Shown here: positions 21,879 to 31,327 of the stretch, piece by piece | How positions within the stretch are numbered: position 1 is the stretch's first letter | Layout: every line of letters begins with the position of its first letter | Assembly: GCA_946183925.1 (NCBI GenBank) | Contig: CAMHDS010000007.1 | Span: 1-60,279, forward strand | Direction of reading: 5' to 3' | DNA length: 60,279 bases | DNA from: an uncultured Fibrobacter sp. | GTDB taxonomy: Bacteria; Fibrobacterota; Fibrobacteria; Fibrobacterales; Fibrobacteraceae | Notes under the pieces: generated by a model | What the model saw: only the letters and a program-made list of their open reading frames with translations | Database searches by the model: none | Told to the model about the DNA's origin: nothing | Translations under genes and position numbers: made by a program

Positions 21879-23279
21879 ATGATTTTAGTCCGTTATGTCT
21901 TGAAAGAGCAGATAGGCCCCTTTTTGGCGGCTCTTTTCGGCATCACGTTTTTGTTTGTGGTGGATTTTCTGGTGAAGATTTTGGACAATGTGCTTTCCAA
22001 GGGGCTTCCGGCTTCTACGGTTCTTGAGATTTTTGTGCTGAACCTGGCCTGGATGCTTTCGCTGTCTATCCCCATGGCGGTGCTGGTGGCCTGCCTCATG
22101 TCTTTTGGGCGCCTATCTGGGGACCAGGAGATTACGGCGGTAAAGGCAGCGGGGATGTCCCCCCTGTCCCTGATGCGTCCGGTGATGCTTGTGGCCATGC
22201 TCATAGCGGTACTCATGGTGCTGTTCAATAACTGGGTGTTGCCCGAGGCGAACCACCGTTCCGTGGAGCTGATGAATGCCGTTTCTAGAAAGAAACCCCA
22301 CGTGTTTATCGATGAGGGCCGCCTGATAACCCAGTTCCCCGACGTGCAGCTGTGGGTGAGCCGTATTGATCAGGTGTCGGGAACGCTGTACGGAATTCAG
22401 GTGTACGAAATGGAACGCAGGGGTGCCCCCCGTATTGTTTACGCCGACAGTGCCACTCTTGACTATGTGGACAACGGGGCGACTCTCATGTTCAAGCTCC
22501 GGAGCGGCGAGACTCATATGGTGGATCCGGACAATCCTGAAAATTATTTCCGCATAAGGTTCTATTCTCAGGACCTGGCCATGGAGAACGTGGACGACCG
22601 CCTGGAACGCCGTAGCCGCAGTTACCGAAGCGACCGCGAGATGCCTGTAGAGATGATGATGGATGTGGTGGAAGAGGCTCGCCATAATTATGATTCTTTG
22701 GCAAACTACGCCAAGGAGACGAGGCTTTCTTCGCTTATGGCTACGTGCCGCCTAGTTGAAAGCGACAGTATTGTTCCTGACAGTTCCCACAAGGCCATCG
22801 AAGACGATGCTCTGCGTCGCTCCAGGATATTTTCGAGGGTACGTGCCCAGGAGCAGGGCGTGCTGCGTACTACAGAACGCCTGCGTGGCCGTATGGAGGT
22901 GGAAGAAAAGCGCCAAGCTCAGTACCTGGTGGAAATCCACAAGAAATTCAGTACTTCCTTTGCCTGCTTTATCTTTGTGCTTATCGGTGCCCCTCTCGGG
23001 ATCATGGCCCGCAAGGGCGGTATCGGCACGGGTATTCTCTATAGTCTCGCCTTCTTTGTCATTTACTGGATATGCCTGATTGGTGGCGAGAACCTGGCAG
23101 ACCGCCTGATTATTTCGCCGGAGCTTGCCATGTGGGCCTCCAACATTATTATCGGTGCTTTCGGCGTGTTCATTACGGTGGCTATGGTCCGAGACCGTTT
23201 CTCCGGAGATTCCAAGTTCTTTAGGGCGGTTCGTGCCGTGGGCGGTTTCTTCAAAAAGTTCACGAAGAGGTTCGGATGA
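21879..23279 (+). CDS. lptF: LptF-type lipopolysaccharide export permease
   Basis: Inner-membrane permease of the Lpt machine that moves LPS to the cell surface. 466 aa with the YjgP/YjgQ topology: three N-terminal helices (about 9-110), a large periplasmic domain, then C-terminal helices. The start VLKEQIGPFLAALFGITFLF and the motifs LAWMLSLSIPMAVLVACLMSF and VLIGAPLGIMARKGGIGTG are family-typical. The periplasmic part carries an extra charged, probably helical insert (about 245-370, RRSRSYRSDREMPVEMMMD onward). Its TGA overlaps the next gene's ATG (ATGA), so lptFG are translationally coupled. Confidence 0.92.
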   Translation: MILVRYVLKEQIGPFLAALFGITFLFVVDFLVKILDNVLSKGLPASTVLEIFVLNLAWMLSLSIPMAVLVACLMSFGRLSGDQEITAVKAAGMSPLSLMRPVMLVAMLIAVLMVLFNNWVLPEANHRSVELMNAVSRKKPHVFIDEGRLITQFPDVQLWVSRIDQVSGTLYGIQVYEMERRGAPRIVYADSATLDYVDNGATLMFKLRSGETHMVDPDNPENYFRIRFYSQDLAMENVDDRLERRSRSYRSDREMPVEMMMDVVEEARHNYDSLANYAKETRLSSLMATCRLVESDSIVPDSSHKAIEDDALRRSRIFSRVRAQEQGVLRTTERLRGRMEVEEKRQAQYLVEIHKKFSTSFACFIFVLIGAPLGIMARKGGIGTGILYSLAFFVIYWICLIGGENLADRLIISPELAMWASNIIIGAFGVFITVAMVRDRFSGDSKFFRAVRAVGGFFKKFTKRFG

Positions 23280-24367
23280 AGTTTTCTCGTTATCTCATCC
23301 GCAATTTCTTGAAGATGTTCCTCATCGTGGTGGTGGGTGCCATCTTCATGTTCGTGGTGATCGACTTCGTGGGTAACATCAAGACCTGGCTAACCCGTGA
23401 CGTACAGGCGGTTTATGACTACTACATCAGTTACCTGCCCTATATCCTTTACCTGATTACGCCGGTGGCCCTGTTTATCGCGGTGCTCGCCTCTGTGGGT
23501 AACATGACCCGCCATCTGGAAATGAGCGCCATGCAGAGTTCGGGCCAGAATCCCTTCCGTACGCTCATGCCCATATTCTTCTTTGGGGTGCTGGTGTCTT
23601 TGGGTGCCTACGAGATGAGTGAATACTGGCTCCCAGATGCGAACCACAAGCGTCTGGAGATCATGGAGACCAACGCCCAGAAAAAGAAGAACCCCCGTAT
23701 CAAGGAGAAGAACAACTTTACCTTTATCGACAGTGAAAGGGCCAGCTGGTTTTTTAGGCATTATTCGGGTGAGCGGAAGGTGGGCCGCGACGTGGTGTTG
23801 CTTCTGCGCGATCAGGGGCACCTGGTGGAACGATACGACGCCAAGAGCGTTGTGTGGGCCGAAGAGGAGGGAATAGGTTATTGGCTTTTTGAGCGGGGCT
23901 ACCAACGTGTATTCAATAAGGATGGTTCCGTGAGGGTGTTCCCCTTTACCAAGGAAAAACTGGTGGACAAGGTCAGCACCCGCCCCGAAGACCTGATTAA
24001 CGAGCGGCAGGTTCCCGACGAGATGGACTCCAAGATGGTCCTCAAGCGTATCGAGGTGCTGAAACGTTCCGGCGAAGACACCCGCGCTATGGAGACTGCC
24101 CTGTATTTTAAGCGGTCTGCCCACTGGATGAACTTGATTGTGCTTTTGATCGGGGCTGCCCTCTGCCACCGCTATACCCGCTCTGGAGGGCTTTCCCAGA
24201 AATTCGGCATTGGCCTGCTGCTTGTTTTTAGCTATTATATCTTGGAACGGATTGGACTGAAAATGGGCGAGAACGGAGCCCTTTCCCCCTTCATGGGTGC
24301 CTGGATAAGCCACCTGGTGTTCGGGGCTTTGGCTTCTACCATGTTGTACCGCTCGTTTAGGCTGTAG
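23276..24367 (+). CDS. lptG: LptG-type lipopolysaccharide export permease
   Basis: Partner permease of LptF. 363 aa with the same fold: N-terminal helices including VVVGAIFMFVVIDFVGN and LPYILYLITPVALFIAVLAS, a periplasmic beta-rich domain, and C-terminal helices LIVLLIGAALCHRYTRSGG and GIGLLLVFSYYILERIGLKMG. It overlaps lptF by 4 bp. It is followed 10 bp later by the diguanylate cyclase, and then the symporter, on the same strand; the short gaps suggest a shared transcript. Confidence 0.92.
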   Translation: MKFSRYLIRNFLKMFLIVVVGAIFMFVVIDFVGNIKTWLTRDVQAVYDYYISYLPYILYLITPVALFIAVLASVGNMTRHLEMSAMQSSGQNPFRTLMPIFFFGVLVSLGAYEMSEYWLPDANHKRLEIMETNAQKKKNPRIKEKNNFTFIDSERASWFFRHYSGERKVGRDVVLLLRDQGHLVERYDAKSVVWAEEEGIGYWLFERGYQRVFNKDGSVRVFPFTKEKLVDKVSTRPEDLINERQVPDEMDSKMVLKRIEVLKRSGEDTRAMETALYFKRSAHWMNLIVLLIGAALCHRYTRSGGLSQKFGIGLLLVFSYYILERIGLKMGENGALSPFMGAWISHLVFGALASTMLYRSFRL

Positions 24368-24377
24368 AGGTTTTTGG

Positions 24378-26195
24378 ATGTTGATGGCGAATTTTTTGTT
24401 TTTGGTGGCGGGCCTTTTTTTGGGCGGCGCTTTCCAGGGAGGGATGTTCCTGTTCCTTATCCCTATGGCAGGCATTGCCGTAGCCCTCGGATACATTAAT
24501 CTGCCCCGCATTCCTGGCAGCAAGACGGCCAGCCTTCCGGTGGTGACCCGCGCTATGCGGGCCACGGGCCTTGCCCCTGCGGTTGCCCCCGAACTCCGGA
24601 ACGCCATCAAGGACGAATCTTCGGAATTCAACGAGCCCAATTCTACCCTGAAGGTAAACCAGGTCTGGGCTCGTGCCAACGCCGACGTGAACAAGTCCAT
24701 GACAGATTTGCTCCAAGGTCTAAAAAGGGTCATTCCTAATGTCCATTCTCTGGTCATTTTTTCTTCGTTGAACAACAACAAGGAATGGGGTATCCGGGTC
24801 TATAGTGCAGACCCCAGCGTACAGATAGCTTCCGATGTAAAGGTGACCGAAACCTCGGGGCTTATCGGCCAGCTTTTCAACATCGACGTGGAGCGCCTGT
24901 TGGAAGGGGACCTTTCTGGCGGCAAGGCCCTGCTGTACTATATCGACAATCCCATGATCAAGTCTCTTGCCGCTGTGCCGATTTTGGACCAGGGCAAGAA
25001 CCGCATTGGCGCCTTGGTGATAGATTCGCTGTACCCCAACGCCTTTAACCAATCTACGGTCCAGGCCCTTACCCACATCGCAAGCACCCTATACGCCCTC
25101 TACTACAAGTGCTTCGTTTCGGCAAAGAACTTTATCGGCCAGCACCAGTTCAGCATTCTGTACAGCTACCAGCATAAGTTTTTCCAGACCATGTCCGTTA
25201 AGGACATTTACAACCAGATTTTCGATTACGTCAAGCAGAATATTCCCTATGACCGCATGATGCTTTTGGCTCTAGACAAGCAAGATCAGGTGGACACCCA
25301 TAAGGAGCGTGAAGGCCATGTGGTTTGCGCTGACGGTATCGATAGCGAACAGTTCCTGAATAAAAAGTTCACCCTTTCGGACAAGGGCCTTGCGATTCTC
25401 GCGATTTTCCAGAACCGCCCCGTGGAGCGTTTCTTCAGTTCTAGCTCCAGCCAATACATTCCCCGCATAGACAATCGCGAAAACAAAAACCTGGATTTCC
25501 GCCAGCTGTTCGTGATGCCTATCTCTACGGACAACAATGCGGGCCAGGCGGAACTGGCCATCTGCCTCGAGAGCAGAACCTCTGGTCGCTATACCGAACA
25601 CGAGGTGCAGCTTTTAAAGGCTTTTGCTGGCGTGGCGGGTTTCGCCTATGCTCGCGCAAGCCAGTTTGAGACTAAGAAAGACGAGGCTACTCGCGACGGC
25701 ATGACAGGCCTTTTGAACAAGCGGACCTTGCCCGACGCTCTGCGCACCGAAAAAATTCGTGCCGACAGACGCCAGTACAATATCGGCGTGCTGATGATGG
25801 ACATTGATCACTTCAAGAGTGTGAACGATACCTACGGTCACGGCGTGGGCGACATGGTGATCATCGGGATTGCAAAGACCCTGCTTAGGGAAGTCCGCAA
25901 GGATATAGATGTGGTGGCCCGCTATGGCGGCGAAGAACTTGTGGTGGGCCTTGTAGATACCACGCCCGAGGGCATGATGGAAACGGCGGAGCGCATCCGC
26001 AAGGCCGTACTGGATTTGGAATTCGAAGTACACCAGGCCACGCCTCTCCGGGTGAGCATCAGTATTGGTGCGTTCCTCGTGACTCCGGAATTTAAGGACA
26101 ACATGATGAAGGCTGTGAACTTTGCGGACCAAGCCCTTTACAAGGCCAAGGAAGCGGGCCGTAACCAGGTTATCCAATATACAGAAACGGCCTAG
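24378..26195 (+). CDS. Diguanylate cyclase with GAF domains
   Basis: Makes cyclic di-GMP. 605 aa: two N-terminal membrane helices (about 1-40), linker, two GAF-like sensory regions (about 90-240 and 250-420), then a GGDEF domain (about 440-600) with active site RYGGEEL (GGEEL variant) and MDIDHFKSVNDTYGHGVGD. The residue that would start the inhibitory RxxD site reads KDID, so product inhibition may be lost (inference). The start is just after lptG; signal input is unknown. It is plausibly a membrane-linked regulator of surface attachment, but that is inference from the enzyme class. Confidence 0.9.
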   Translation: MLMANFLFLVAGLFLGGAFQGGMFLFLIPMAGIAVALGYINLPRIPGSKTASLPVVTRAMRATGLAPAVAPELRNAIKDESSEFNEPNSTLKVNQVWARANADVNKSMTDLLQGLKRVIPNVHSLVIFSSLNNNKEWGIRVYSADPSVQIASDVKVTETSGLIGQLFNIDVERLLEGDLSGGKALLYYIDNPMIKSLAAVPILDQGKNRIGALVIDSLYPNAFNQSTVQALTHIASTLYALYYKCFVSAKNFIGQHQFSILYSYQHKFFQTMSVKDIYNQIFDYVKQNIPYDRMMLLALDKQDQVDTHKEREGHVVCADGIDSEQFLNKKFTLSDKGLAILAIFQNRPVERFFSSSSSQYIPRIDNRENKNLDFRQLFVMPISTDNNAGQAELAICLESRTSGRYTEHEVQLLKAFAGVAGFAYARASQFETKKDEATRDGMTGLLNKRTLPDALRTEKIRADRRQYNIGVLMMDIDHFKSVNDTYGHGVGDMVIIGIAKTLLREVRKDIDVVARYGGEELVVGLVDTTPEGMMETAERIRKAVLDLEFEVHQATPLRVSISIGAFLVTPEFKDNMMKAVNFADQALYKAKEAGRNQVIQYTETA

Positions 26196-26217
26196 GCCGT
26201 TTGATTAGGGGGCGATT

Positions 26218-27681
26218 TTGTTCACTGTTTTAGATTGGGCGGTTCTCGCCGCTTATCTTTTGGTTTCTCTCCTTATTGGCCTCTGGGTCTCCCGCGGCAA
26301 CAAGAACCTCAAAGAATACATGTTCGGCGGCGGTTCCATGCCCTGGATTGCCGTGGGCATCAGCCTTATCGCCACCTCCGTAAGCGCCACCACCTTCTTG
26401 GGAGCTCCCGCCGACGTGTATGGCGACAACATGACCTTCCTCATGTTCCAGATAGGGGCCTTCCTCAGCATTGTGGTGGTGGGTTTCGTGTTTATCCCCA
26501 GGTTCCGCACATCCGGAATCAACAGTGCCTATGAACTTTTCGAAGTCCGTTTCGGTTCCAAGGCGGTGCGCCGTCTGGCGGCGGTTTTCTACTGCATGCA
26601 CCTGCTGCTCCGCACAGGAATTTTGCTGTACGCTCCATCTCTGGTGCTGGCCCAGATTTTGCACATTGACTTGAAGCTTGCTATTGTGGTGTCTGCCGCC
26701 GTGGCTATATTCTACACCTGGTTTGGCGGCATCAAGGCGGTTATCTGGACCGACGTGATGCAGTTCTGCGTGTTCTTTGGCGGCGGCGTTTTGGTGCTGG
26801 TGCTAATCGCCAACGCTGTGGGCGGTTTCGGCGAGATGGCCGCCCTTGCAAGCGAGGCGGGCAAGACCAAGTGGTGGGATGCCAGTTTCGATATTTCTAA
26901 CGCACGCACCCTGGTGTCGGCAGGATTTGCTTACGCCATCTTAGAAATCGCCATTCGCGGTTGCGACCAGCAGTTCGTGCAACGCTACCTGAGTTGCAAG
27001 GACGTGAAGGCGGCCAACCGCTCCAGCGTGCTCTCTATGGTACTGGGCTGTGCCGTTTCCATCTTGTTTTACTGGGTGGGCGCCGCCCTGTTTGTGTACT
27101 ACAAGATTTCAAAGGTGGCGACTTTGCCCGATGGCCTTGGCCAGAACGACGTGTTTCCCTACTTTATCGTGAACGGGCTTCCGGTGGGCGTGACCGGTCT
27201 CATTGTGGCGGCCATCTGTGCGGCGGCCATGAGCAGCCTTTCGGGCGCTATCAATTCCCTCAGCAACACCTCGGAACACGACTTTTTAGGCTGGGGTGAA
27301 TCCGAAGGAATAGGCGGCCTCAAGCGGGCGAAAATCTGGACGGTAGTCTGGGGCGTGCTGGGCGTGTTCTTTGCACTGTTTGCCGCCACCCAGCAGGGCA
27401 GCCTCCTCAAGAACGCCATCTTCTTTACGGGGCTGTTTACAGGGCCTCTCCTCGGTATGTTCCTGCTGGCCTTCTTTGTGAAGAACCTTCGCAGCTGGCA
27501 GGTGATAACCGCCGTCCTTTGCGGTATGGCAAGCCTGGTGCTTATCCAGGGGATTCCCGCTTTTGGGGTGCCTGCGGTATTGGGCGGCATTTTCAGCTGG
27601 CCCTGGATGCCCTTCATCAGCATGACCACCACCATCTTGGTGGCGCTGGTGCTTAGAGTTTTTTCTTCGCGGCCTTCTTGA
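26218..27681 (+). CDS. Sodium:solute symporter (SSS family)
   Basis: Na+-coupled transporter with about 13 membrane helices, 487 aa. Begins VLDWAVLAAYLLVSLLIGLW (LeuT-fold first helix), followed by FGGGSMPWIAVGISLIATSV, SGINSAYELFEVRFG and YTWFGGIKAVIWTDVMQF, characteristic of the SSS family. TTG start with AGGGGG just upstream. Its last 29 bp overlap the convergent lipoprotein gene on the other strand. Substrate (sugar, sialic-acid or amino-acid type) cannot be told from sequence. Confidence 0.9.
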   Translation: MFTVLDWAVLAAYLLVSLLIGLWVSRGNKNLKEYMFGGGSMPWIAVGISLIATSVSATTFLGAPADVYGDNMTFLMFQIGAFLSIVVVGFVFIPRFRTSGINSAYELFEVRFGSKAVRRLAAVFYCMHLLLRTGILLYAPSLVLAQILHIDLKLAIVVSAAVAIFYTWFGGIKAVIWTDVMQFCVFFGGGVLVLVLIANAVGGFGEMAALASEAGKTKWWDASFDISNARTLVSAGFAYAILEIAIRGCDQQFVQRYLSCKDVKAANRSSVLSMVLGCAVSILFYWVGAALFVYYKISKVATLPDGLGQNDVFPYFIVNGLPVGVTGLIVAAICAAAMSSLSGAINSLSNTSEHDFLGWGESEGIGGLKRAKIWTVVWGVLGVFFALFAATQQGSLLKNAIFFTGLFTGPLLGMFLLAFFVKNLRSWQVITAVLCGMASLVLIQGIPAFGVPAVLGGIFSWPWMPFISMTTTILVALVLRVFSSRPS

Positions 27682-28492
27682 ATTCAGACATGGCCTTGTC
27701 GATGGTGTTCACGTAGGCGTCCACGCTGGTGTCGGATTGCAGGTCCACGTACTTGTCCACCAGCATTACGCTGCCGTTACCCTTGACCTGGGTCCAGCCG
27801 TGGTCCGTAAAGAGGAGCTTGTTCCCTTTCTTGTCGATAAGCACCACGTCCACCATCACCACGGGCTTTGCGGTATTGGCCAGGGTCAGTAGGCCGTCTT
27901 CGTAAAAGAAGTAGTATTCGGCCACGGCCACGGCATCTACGTTCAGGGATTCGCAGAGCTTGCCCGCTTTTTCCCGGACTTCCTGGTCGTCGGTTTTGGC
28001 GCCAAAGAGTGCCGTTTCTCCGGAGACTACCGTTTCGTAGGGCAGTTCGTGCATTCCCTGGGGTGTCATGTAGCGCCAGCCGTTCACCGGCACGAGCCTT
28101 GCAATCTTGCTCATGACGCCTTCTGCTCCCGTGGGATCGAAGAATTTTTGGACATCGGCGTTGCCTGTCACCTCTTCGGCGGGCACGACCGTCCAGCCGT
28201 CGAGACCGGCGAGGGTTTCTGCCAGGGCGTCGGCGCCGTGGGTGATGATTTTCTCCCGGCCCTTGGAGAGCTGCTTCACGTTGTCTTCGGCGGCACTGGT
28301 GGCGACCCCGACCAGGGCGTCCTTCAGGCTGCCGCTTTCTTCTTCGTCTTCCAGTTTCTTGATGTCTTCGCTGGCCGATACGCTCAAGATGGCGACTTTC
28401 TTTACGTCGTTGACTTCGGGTTTTTGGACATGTACCCCTGCGCAGGAGCAGAGCAGAAATGCGAGAGAGCAGAGTGCGATGGCCTTTTTCAT
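27653..28492 (-). CDS. Hypothetical lipoprotein
   Basis: 279-aa secreted protein with lipobox LLCSC (Cys17) and no recognised family. The mature part has alternating strands and helices (VKKVAILSVSASEDIKKLED, AGLDGWTVVPAEEV, VDAVAVAEYYFFYEDG, VVMVDVVLIDKKGNKLLF), resembling the overall layout of periplasmic stress or curli-type lipoproteins, but without a decisive motif. It is convergent with the SSS gene and overlaps it by 29 bp. GAGG-type Shine-Dalgarno upstream. Localisation is inferred from the lipobox. Confidence 0.75.
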   Translation of the reverse strand: MKKAIALCSLAFLLCSCAGVHVQKPEVNDVKKVAILSVSASEDIKKLEDEEESGSLKDALVGVATSAAEDNVKQLSKGREKIITHGADALAETLAGLDGWTVVPAEEVTGNADVQKFFDPTGAEGVMSKIARLVPVNGWRYMTPQGMHELPYETVVSGETALFGAKTDDQEVREKAGKLCESLNVDAVAVAEYYFFYEDGLLTLANTAKPVVMVDVVLIDKKGNKLLFTDHGWTQVKGNGSVMLVDKYVDLQSDTSVDAYVNTIDKAMSEFKKAAKKKL

Positions 28493-28801
28493 AATTCCTC
28501 CTCGGGGCGGGCGGTGCCGCTTTCCGGAATGCTTGTTTGTTACATCTATAATTTAAGTCCGTTAATCCATATTGTCAAATGAATAATTTTGATTGAAACG
28601 ATATATATTTTTGATTAAATCTGCTTTTTTCCTGGACATTCGCTGTTTCCTCCTTTTTTCTGTTGCATATGGGCGCAAAGGGGCGTAATCTTCCCGGTAG
28701 CTTTCCGCAATCTTACTTTTTTCTGTTTTCCTTAAATATTTGTGTATTAAGGAGTTGGACGAAAAATCCCCCGACCTCTGGTGGTGGTCCGACCTCAAAA
28801 T

Positions 28802-28849
28802 CACCACATGTTGTGGTGGTCTTGAATTGAAAAGCACAAGATATGGTGT
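28802..28849 (+). promoter_or_regulatory. Candidate tandem NrdR boxes upstream of nrdD
   Basis: Box 1 is the palindrome CACCACA-TGT-TGTGGTG (28802-28818). Box 2 is GCACAAGATATGGTGT (28834-28849). Their centres are about 31.5 bp apart, the usual three-turn spacing of paired NrdR sites, and box 2 fits the ACACnATATnTnGTGT-type consensus. They end 53 bp before nrdD. The rest of the 28493-28902 gap is AT-rich, without a supported gene. Confidence 0.5.
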
Positions 28850-28902
28850 TTTTTGTTATTATTTGACCGCTGACCCATTTTGATGAAAAAAAGGTAAAAG
28901 TA

Positions 28903-31233
28903 ATGATTGTTACAGTGAAAAAGCGCGACGGCCGCGAGATGCCGTTTAACATCGAGAAGATTTCTGCCGCTATCGAGAAGGCCTTCCGCGCCTCTGGTGA
29001 ATTGGACGAACAGATCAAGGCCTCCCAGGACCAGTTGAATTTGTTGGGAAACGACGACGTGCTTTCTAGCACGGCCCTCCAGGTGGCGGCAAGCGCCGTT
29101 GGCCTTTTGGAAGCTGAGGGCAAGGTAAAGCCCGAAATCGAAGAAATCCAGGACGCCGTTGAAAAGGCCCTGACCGAGGGCGGTTTTGCCGATACCGCCA
29201 AGAGCTACATCCTGTACCGTGCCGAGCGTACCCGCATCCGCGAGGTGAACACCCGCCTCATGCACACGCTCCGCGACATTACGTTCAGTTCCGCCAAGGA
29301 ATCCGACCTCAAGCGCGAAAACGCGAACATCGACGGCGACACCGCCATGGGCACCATGCTCAAGTACGGCTCTGAATCGGCCAAGCATTTCTACACTATG
29401 ATGATGCTCAAGCCCGAGCACAGCCGCGCACACTCCGAGGGCGATATCCACATCCACGATTTGGATTTCTACTCCCTCACTATGACCTGCTGCCAGATCG
29501 ACCTGAAGAAACTGTTCAAGGGCGGTTTCAACACCGGTCATGGCCACCTGCGCGAACCCAAGGATATCCGCAGCTACGCGGCTCTTGCCGCCATTGCCAT
29601 ACAAAGTAACCAGAATGACCAGCACGGCGGCCAGTCCATTCCCAACTTCGACTACGCCATGGCCGACGGCGTGCGCATCACCTACCGCAAGGCCTACCTC
29701 TCCAACCTGGTGAAGGCCCTGATCCTCTTTACCGGCAAGGAAGAAGAGGAAATCCTGCCAGTGGTCAAGAAGCTCCACTCCGAAATGGCCGAGATGGGCA
29801 TGGTGGCGACCCTCGTGCCCAACGAGAAGTTCGTGGAAGCCGAAGCCCGTGAACTTTCTAAGGTTTACGATACCGAAATCGTGATGAAGGCCCAGAAGTT
29901 CGCCGAGAAGCAGGCCTACGAAGAGACGGACAAGACTACCTTCCAGGCCATGGAAGCTTTTGTTCACAACCTGAACTCCATGCACAGCCGCGCCGGTGCC
30001 CAGACGCCGTTCTCTAGCATCAACTACGGCATGTGCACCGAACCCGAAGCCCGCATGGTCATGCGAAACCTGCTGCTCACCACCGACGAGGGCCTGGGCG
30101 GCGGCGAGACGGCCATTTTCCCCATCCAGATTTTCCGTGTCAAGGAAGGCATCAGCCTGAATCCTGGCGACCCCAACTACGACCTGTTCAAGCTGGCCTG
30201 CAAGGTGAGCGCGAAGCGCCTGTTCCCCAACTTCAGCTTCCAGGATGCCCCATACAACCTGCAGTACTACAAGCCGGGCCACCCTGAAACGGAAATCTCT
30301 TACATGGGTTGCCGTACCCGCGTGATTGGCAACAACTACGACCCGACCCGCGAAATCAGCTTCGGCCGTGGCAACCTGAGCTTCACCTCTATCAACCTGC
30401 CCCGCATCGCCATCAAGATGAAGTCCGTGGACCTGTTCTTCAAGGAACTGGACCGCATGCTGCAACTGGTGAGCGACCAGCTCATGGAACGCTTTGCTGT
30501 GCAGAGCCGTCGCAAGGTCAAGAACTTCCCCTTCCTCATGGGACAGGGCGTGTGGATCGATTCCGAAAAGCTGGGCTGGGAAGATACCGTGGGCGAGGTC
30601 ATCAAGCACGGCACCCTTTCCATCGGTTTCATCGGCCTTGCCGAAACCCTGGTGGCCCTTACCGGCAAGCACCACGGCGAATCCGAAGCCTCCCAGGAAC
30701 TGGGGCTCAAGATTATCGGCCACATGCGTGAATTCTGCGACAAGGAATCCAAGCGCCTTGGCCTGAACTTCAGCTTGCTGGCAACACCTGCCGAAGGCCT
30801 TTCTGGCCGTTTCGTGCGTATGGACAAGAAGAAGTTCGGCATCATTCCGGGCGTGACCGACCGCGACTACTACACCAACTCTTTCCATGTGCCGGTGTAC
30901 TACAAGATTTCTGCATTCAAGAAGCTCTCGCTCGAGGCTCCGTACCATGCGCTCACCAATGCGGGGCACATCAGCTACGTCGAACTCGATGGCGACCCGA
31001 CGCAGAACCTGGACGCTTTCGAAAAGATCGTGCACCACATGGCGAAGGTGGGAATCGGCTACGGTTCCATCAACCATCCGGTGGACCGCGACCCGGTTTG
31101 CGGATTCGTGGGTGTTATCGGAGACTGCTGCCCCCGCTGCGGACGTAGCGAAGGTCACGCCATTTCCGAGGCCAAGATTGAGGAACTGCGCAAGCTTTAC
31201 CCGGGTATGCCTGCGTTCAAGGGAATTAGATAA
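28903..31233 (+). CDS. nrdD: Anaerobic ribonucleoside-triphosphate reductase, catalytic body without glycyl-radical domain
   Basis: Class III ribonucleotide reductase large subunit; reduces NTPs to dNTPs under anaerobic conditions. 776 aa: ATP-cone at the N-terminus (VKKRDGREMPFNIEKISAAI), barrel with TMTCCQIDLKKLFKGG and the finger-loop Cys in YMGCRTR (Cys470), and a C-terminal zinc site of four Cys (733, 742, 743, 746; CGFVGVIGDCCPRCG). It ends ELRKLYPGMPAFKGIR and lacks the RxxGY glycyl-radical loop that normally closes the protein. That loop is encoded separately at 31328-31474, 94 bp downstream. Strand-wise followed by the radical peptide and nrdG. Confidence 0.95.
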   Translation: MIVTVKKRDGREMPFNIEKISAAIEKAFRASGELDEQIKASQDQLNLLGNDDVLSSTALQVAASAVGLLEAEGKVKPEIEEIQDAVEKALTEGGFADTAKSYILYRAERTRIREVNTRLMHTLRDITFSSAKESDLKRENANIDGDTAMGTMLKYGSESAKHFYTMMMLKPEHSRAHSEGDIHIHDLDFYSLTMTCCQIDLKKLFKGGFNTGHGHLREPKDIRSYAALAAIAIQSNQNDQHGGQSIPNFDYAMADGVRITYRKAYLSNLVKALILFTGKEEEEILPVVKKLHSEMAEMGMVATLVPNEKFVEAEARELSKVYDTEIVMKAQKFAEKQAYEETDKTTFQAMEAFVHNLNSMHSRAGAQTPFSSINYGMCTEPEARMVMRNLLLTTDEGLGGGETAIFPIQIFRVKEGISLNPGDPNYDLFKLACKVSAKRLFPNFSFQDAPYNLQYYKPGHPETEISYMGCRTRVIGNNYDPTREISFGRGNLSFTSINLPRIAIKMKSVDLFFKELDRMLQLVSDQLMERFAVQSRRKVKNFPFLMGQGVWIDSEKLGWEDTVGEVIKHGTLSIGFIGLAETLVALTGKHHGESEASQELGLKIIGHMREFCDKESKRLGLNFSLLATPAEGLSGRFVRMDKKKFGIIPGVTDRDYYTNSFHVPVYYKISAFKKLSLEAPYHALTNAGHISYVELDGDPTQNLDAFEKIVHHMAKVGIGYGSINHPVDRDPVCGFVGVIGDCCPRCGRSEGHAISEAKIEELRKLYPGMPAFKGIR

Positions 31234-31308
31234 ATTCAGATTTAAGATTTCGGAGTTCGGAATTTGATGAATGAAAATAATTCTGAAATCTGAAATCCGA
31301 AATCATAA
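31234..31308. repeat. Inverted pair of heptamer arrays between nrdD and the glycyl-radical gene
   Basis: Left: ATTCAGA, TTTAAGA, TTTCGGA, GTTCGGA (31234-31261). Right: TTCTGAA, ATCTGAA, ATCCGAA, ATCATAA (31281-31308). The two are roughly reverse complements and would fold into a long imperfect stem in the mRNA. It starts directly after the nrdD stop codon. Confidence 0.85.
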
Positions 31309-31327
31309 TTAACATAAGGAGGACAAA

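Noticed and set aside
22113..22685. 190-residue antisense frame in lptF
   Set aside because: Opposite-strand shadow; lptF is complete and conserved.
28562..28837. 91-residue minus-strand frame upstream of nrdD
   Set aside because: Lies across the candidate NrdR boxes, has no Shine-Dalgarno and no recognisable protein features; more likely promoter DNA.
28801..31158. A 785-residue open frame antisense to nrdD
   Set aside because: It mirrors nrdD on the other strand, is His/Ala/Val-rich in the way expected from third-position bias, and has no ribosome site or domain.
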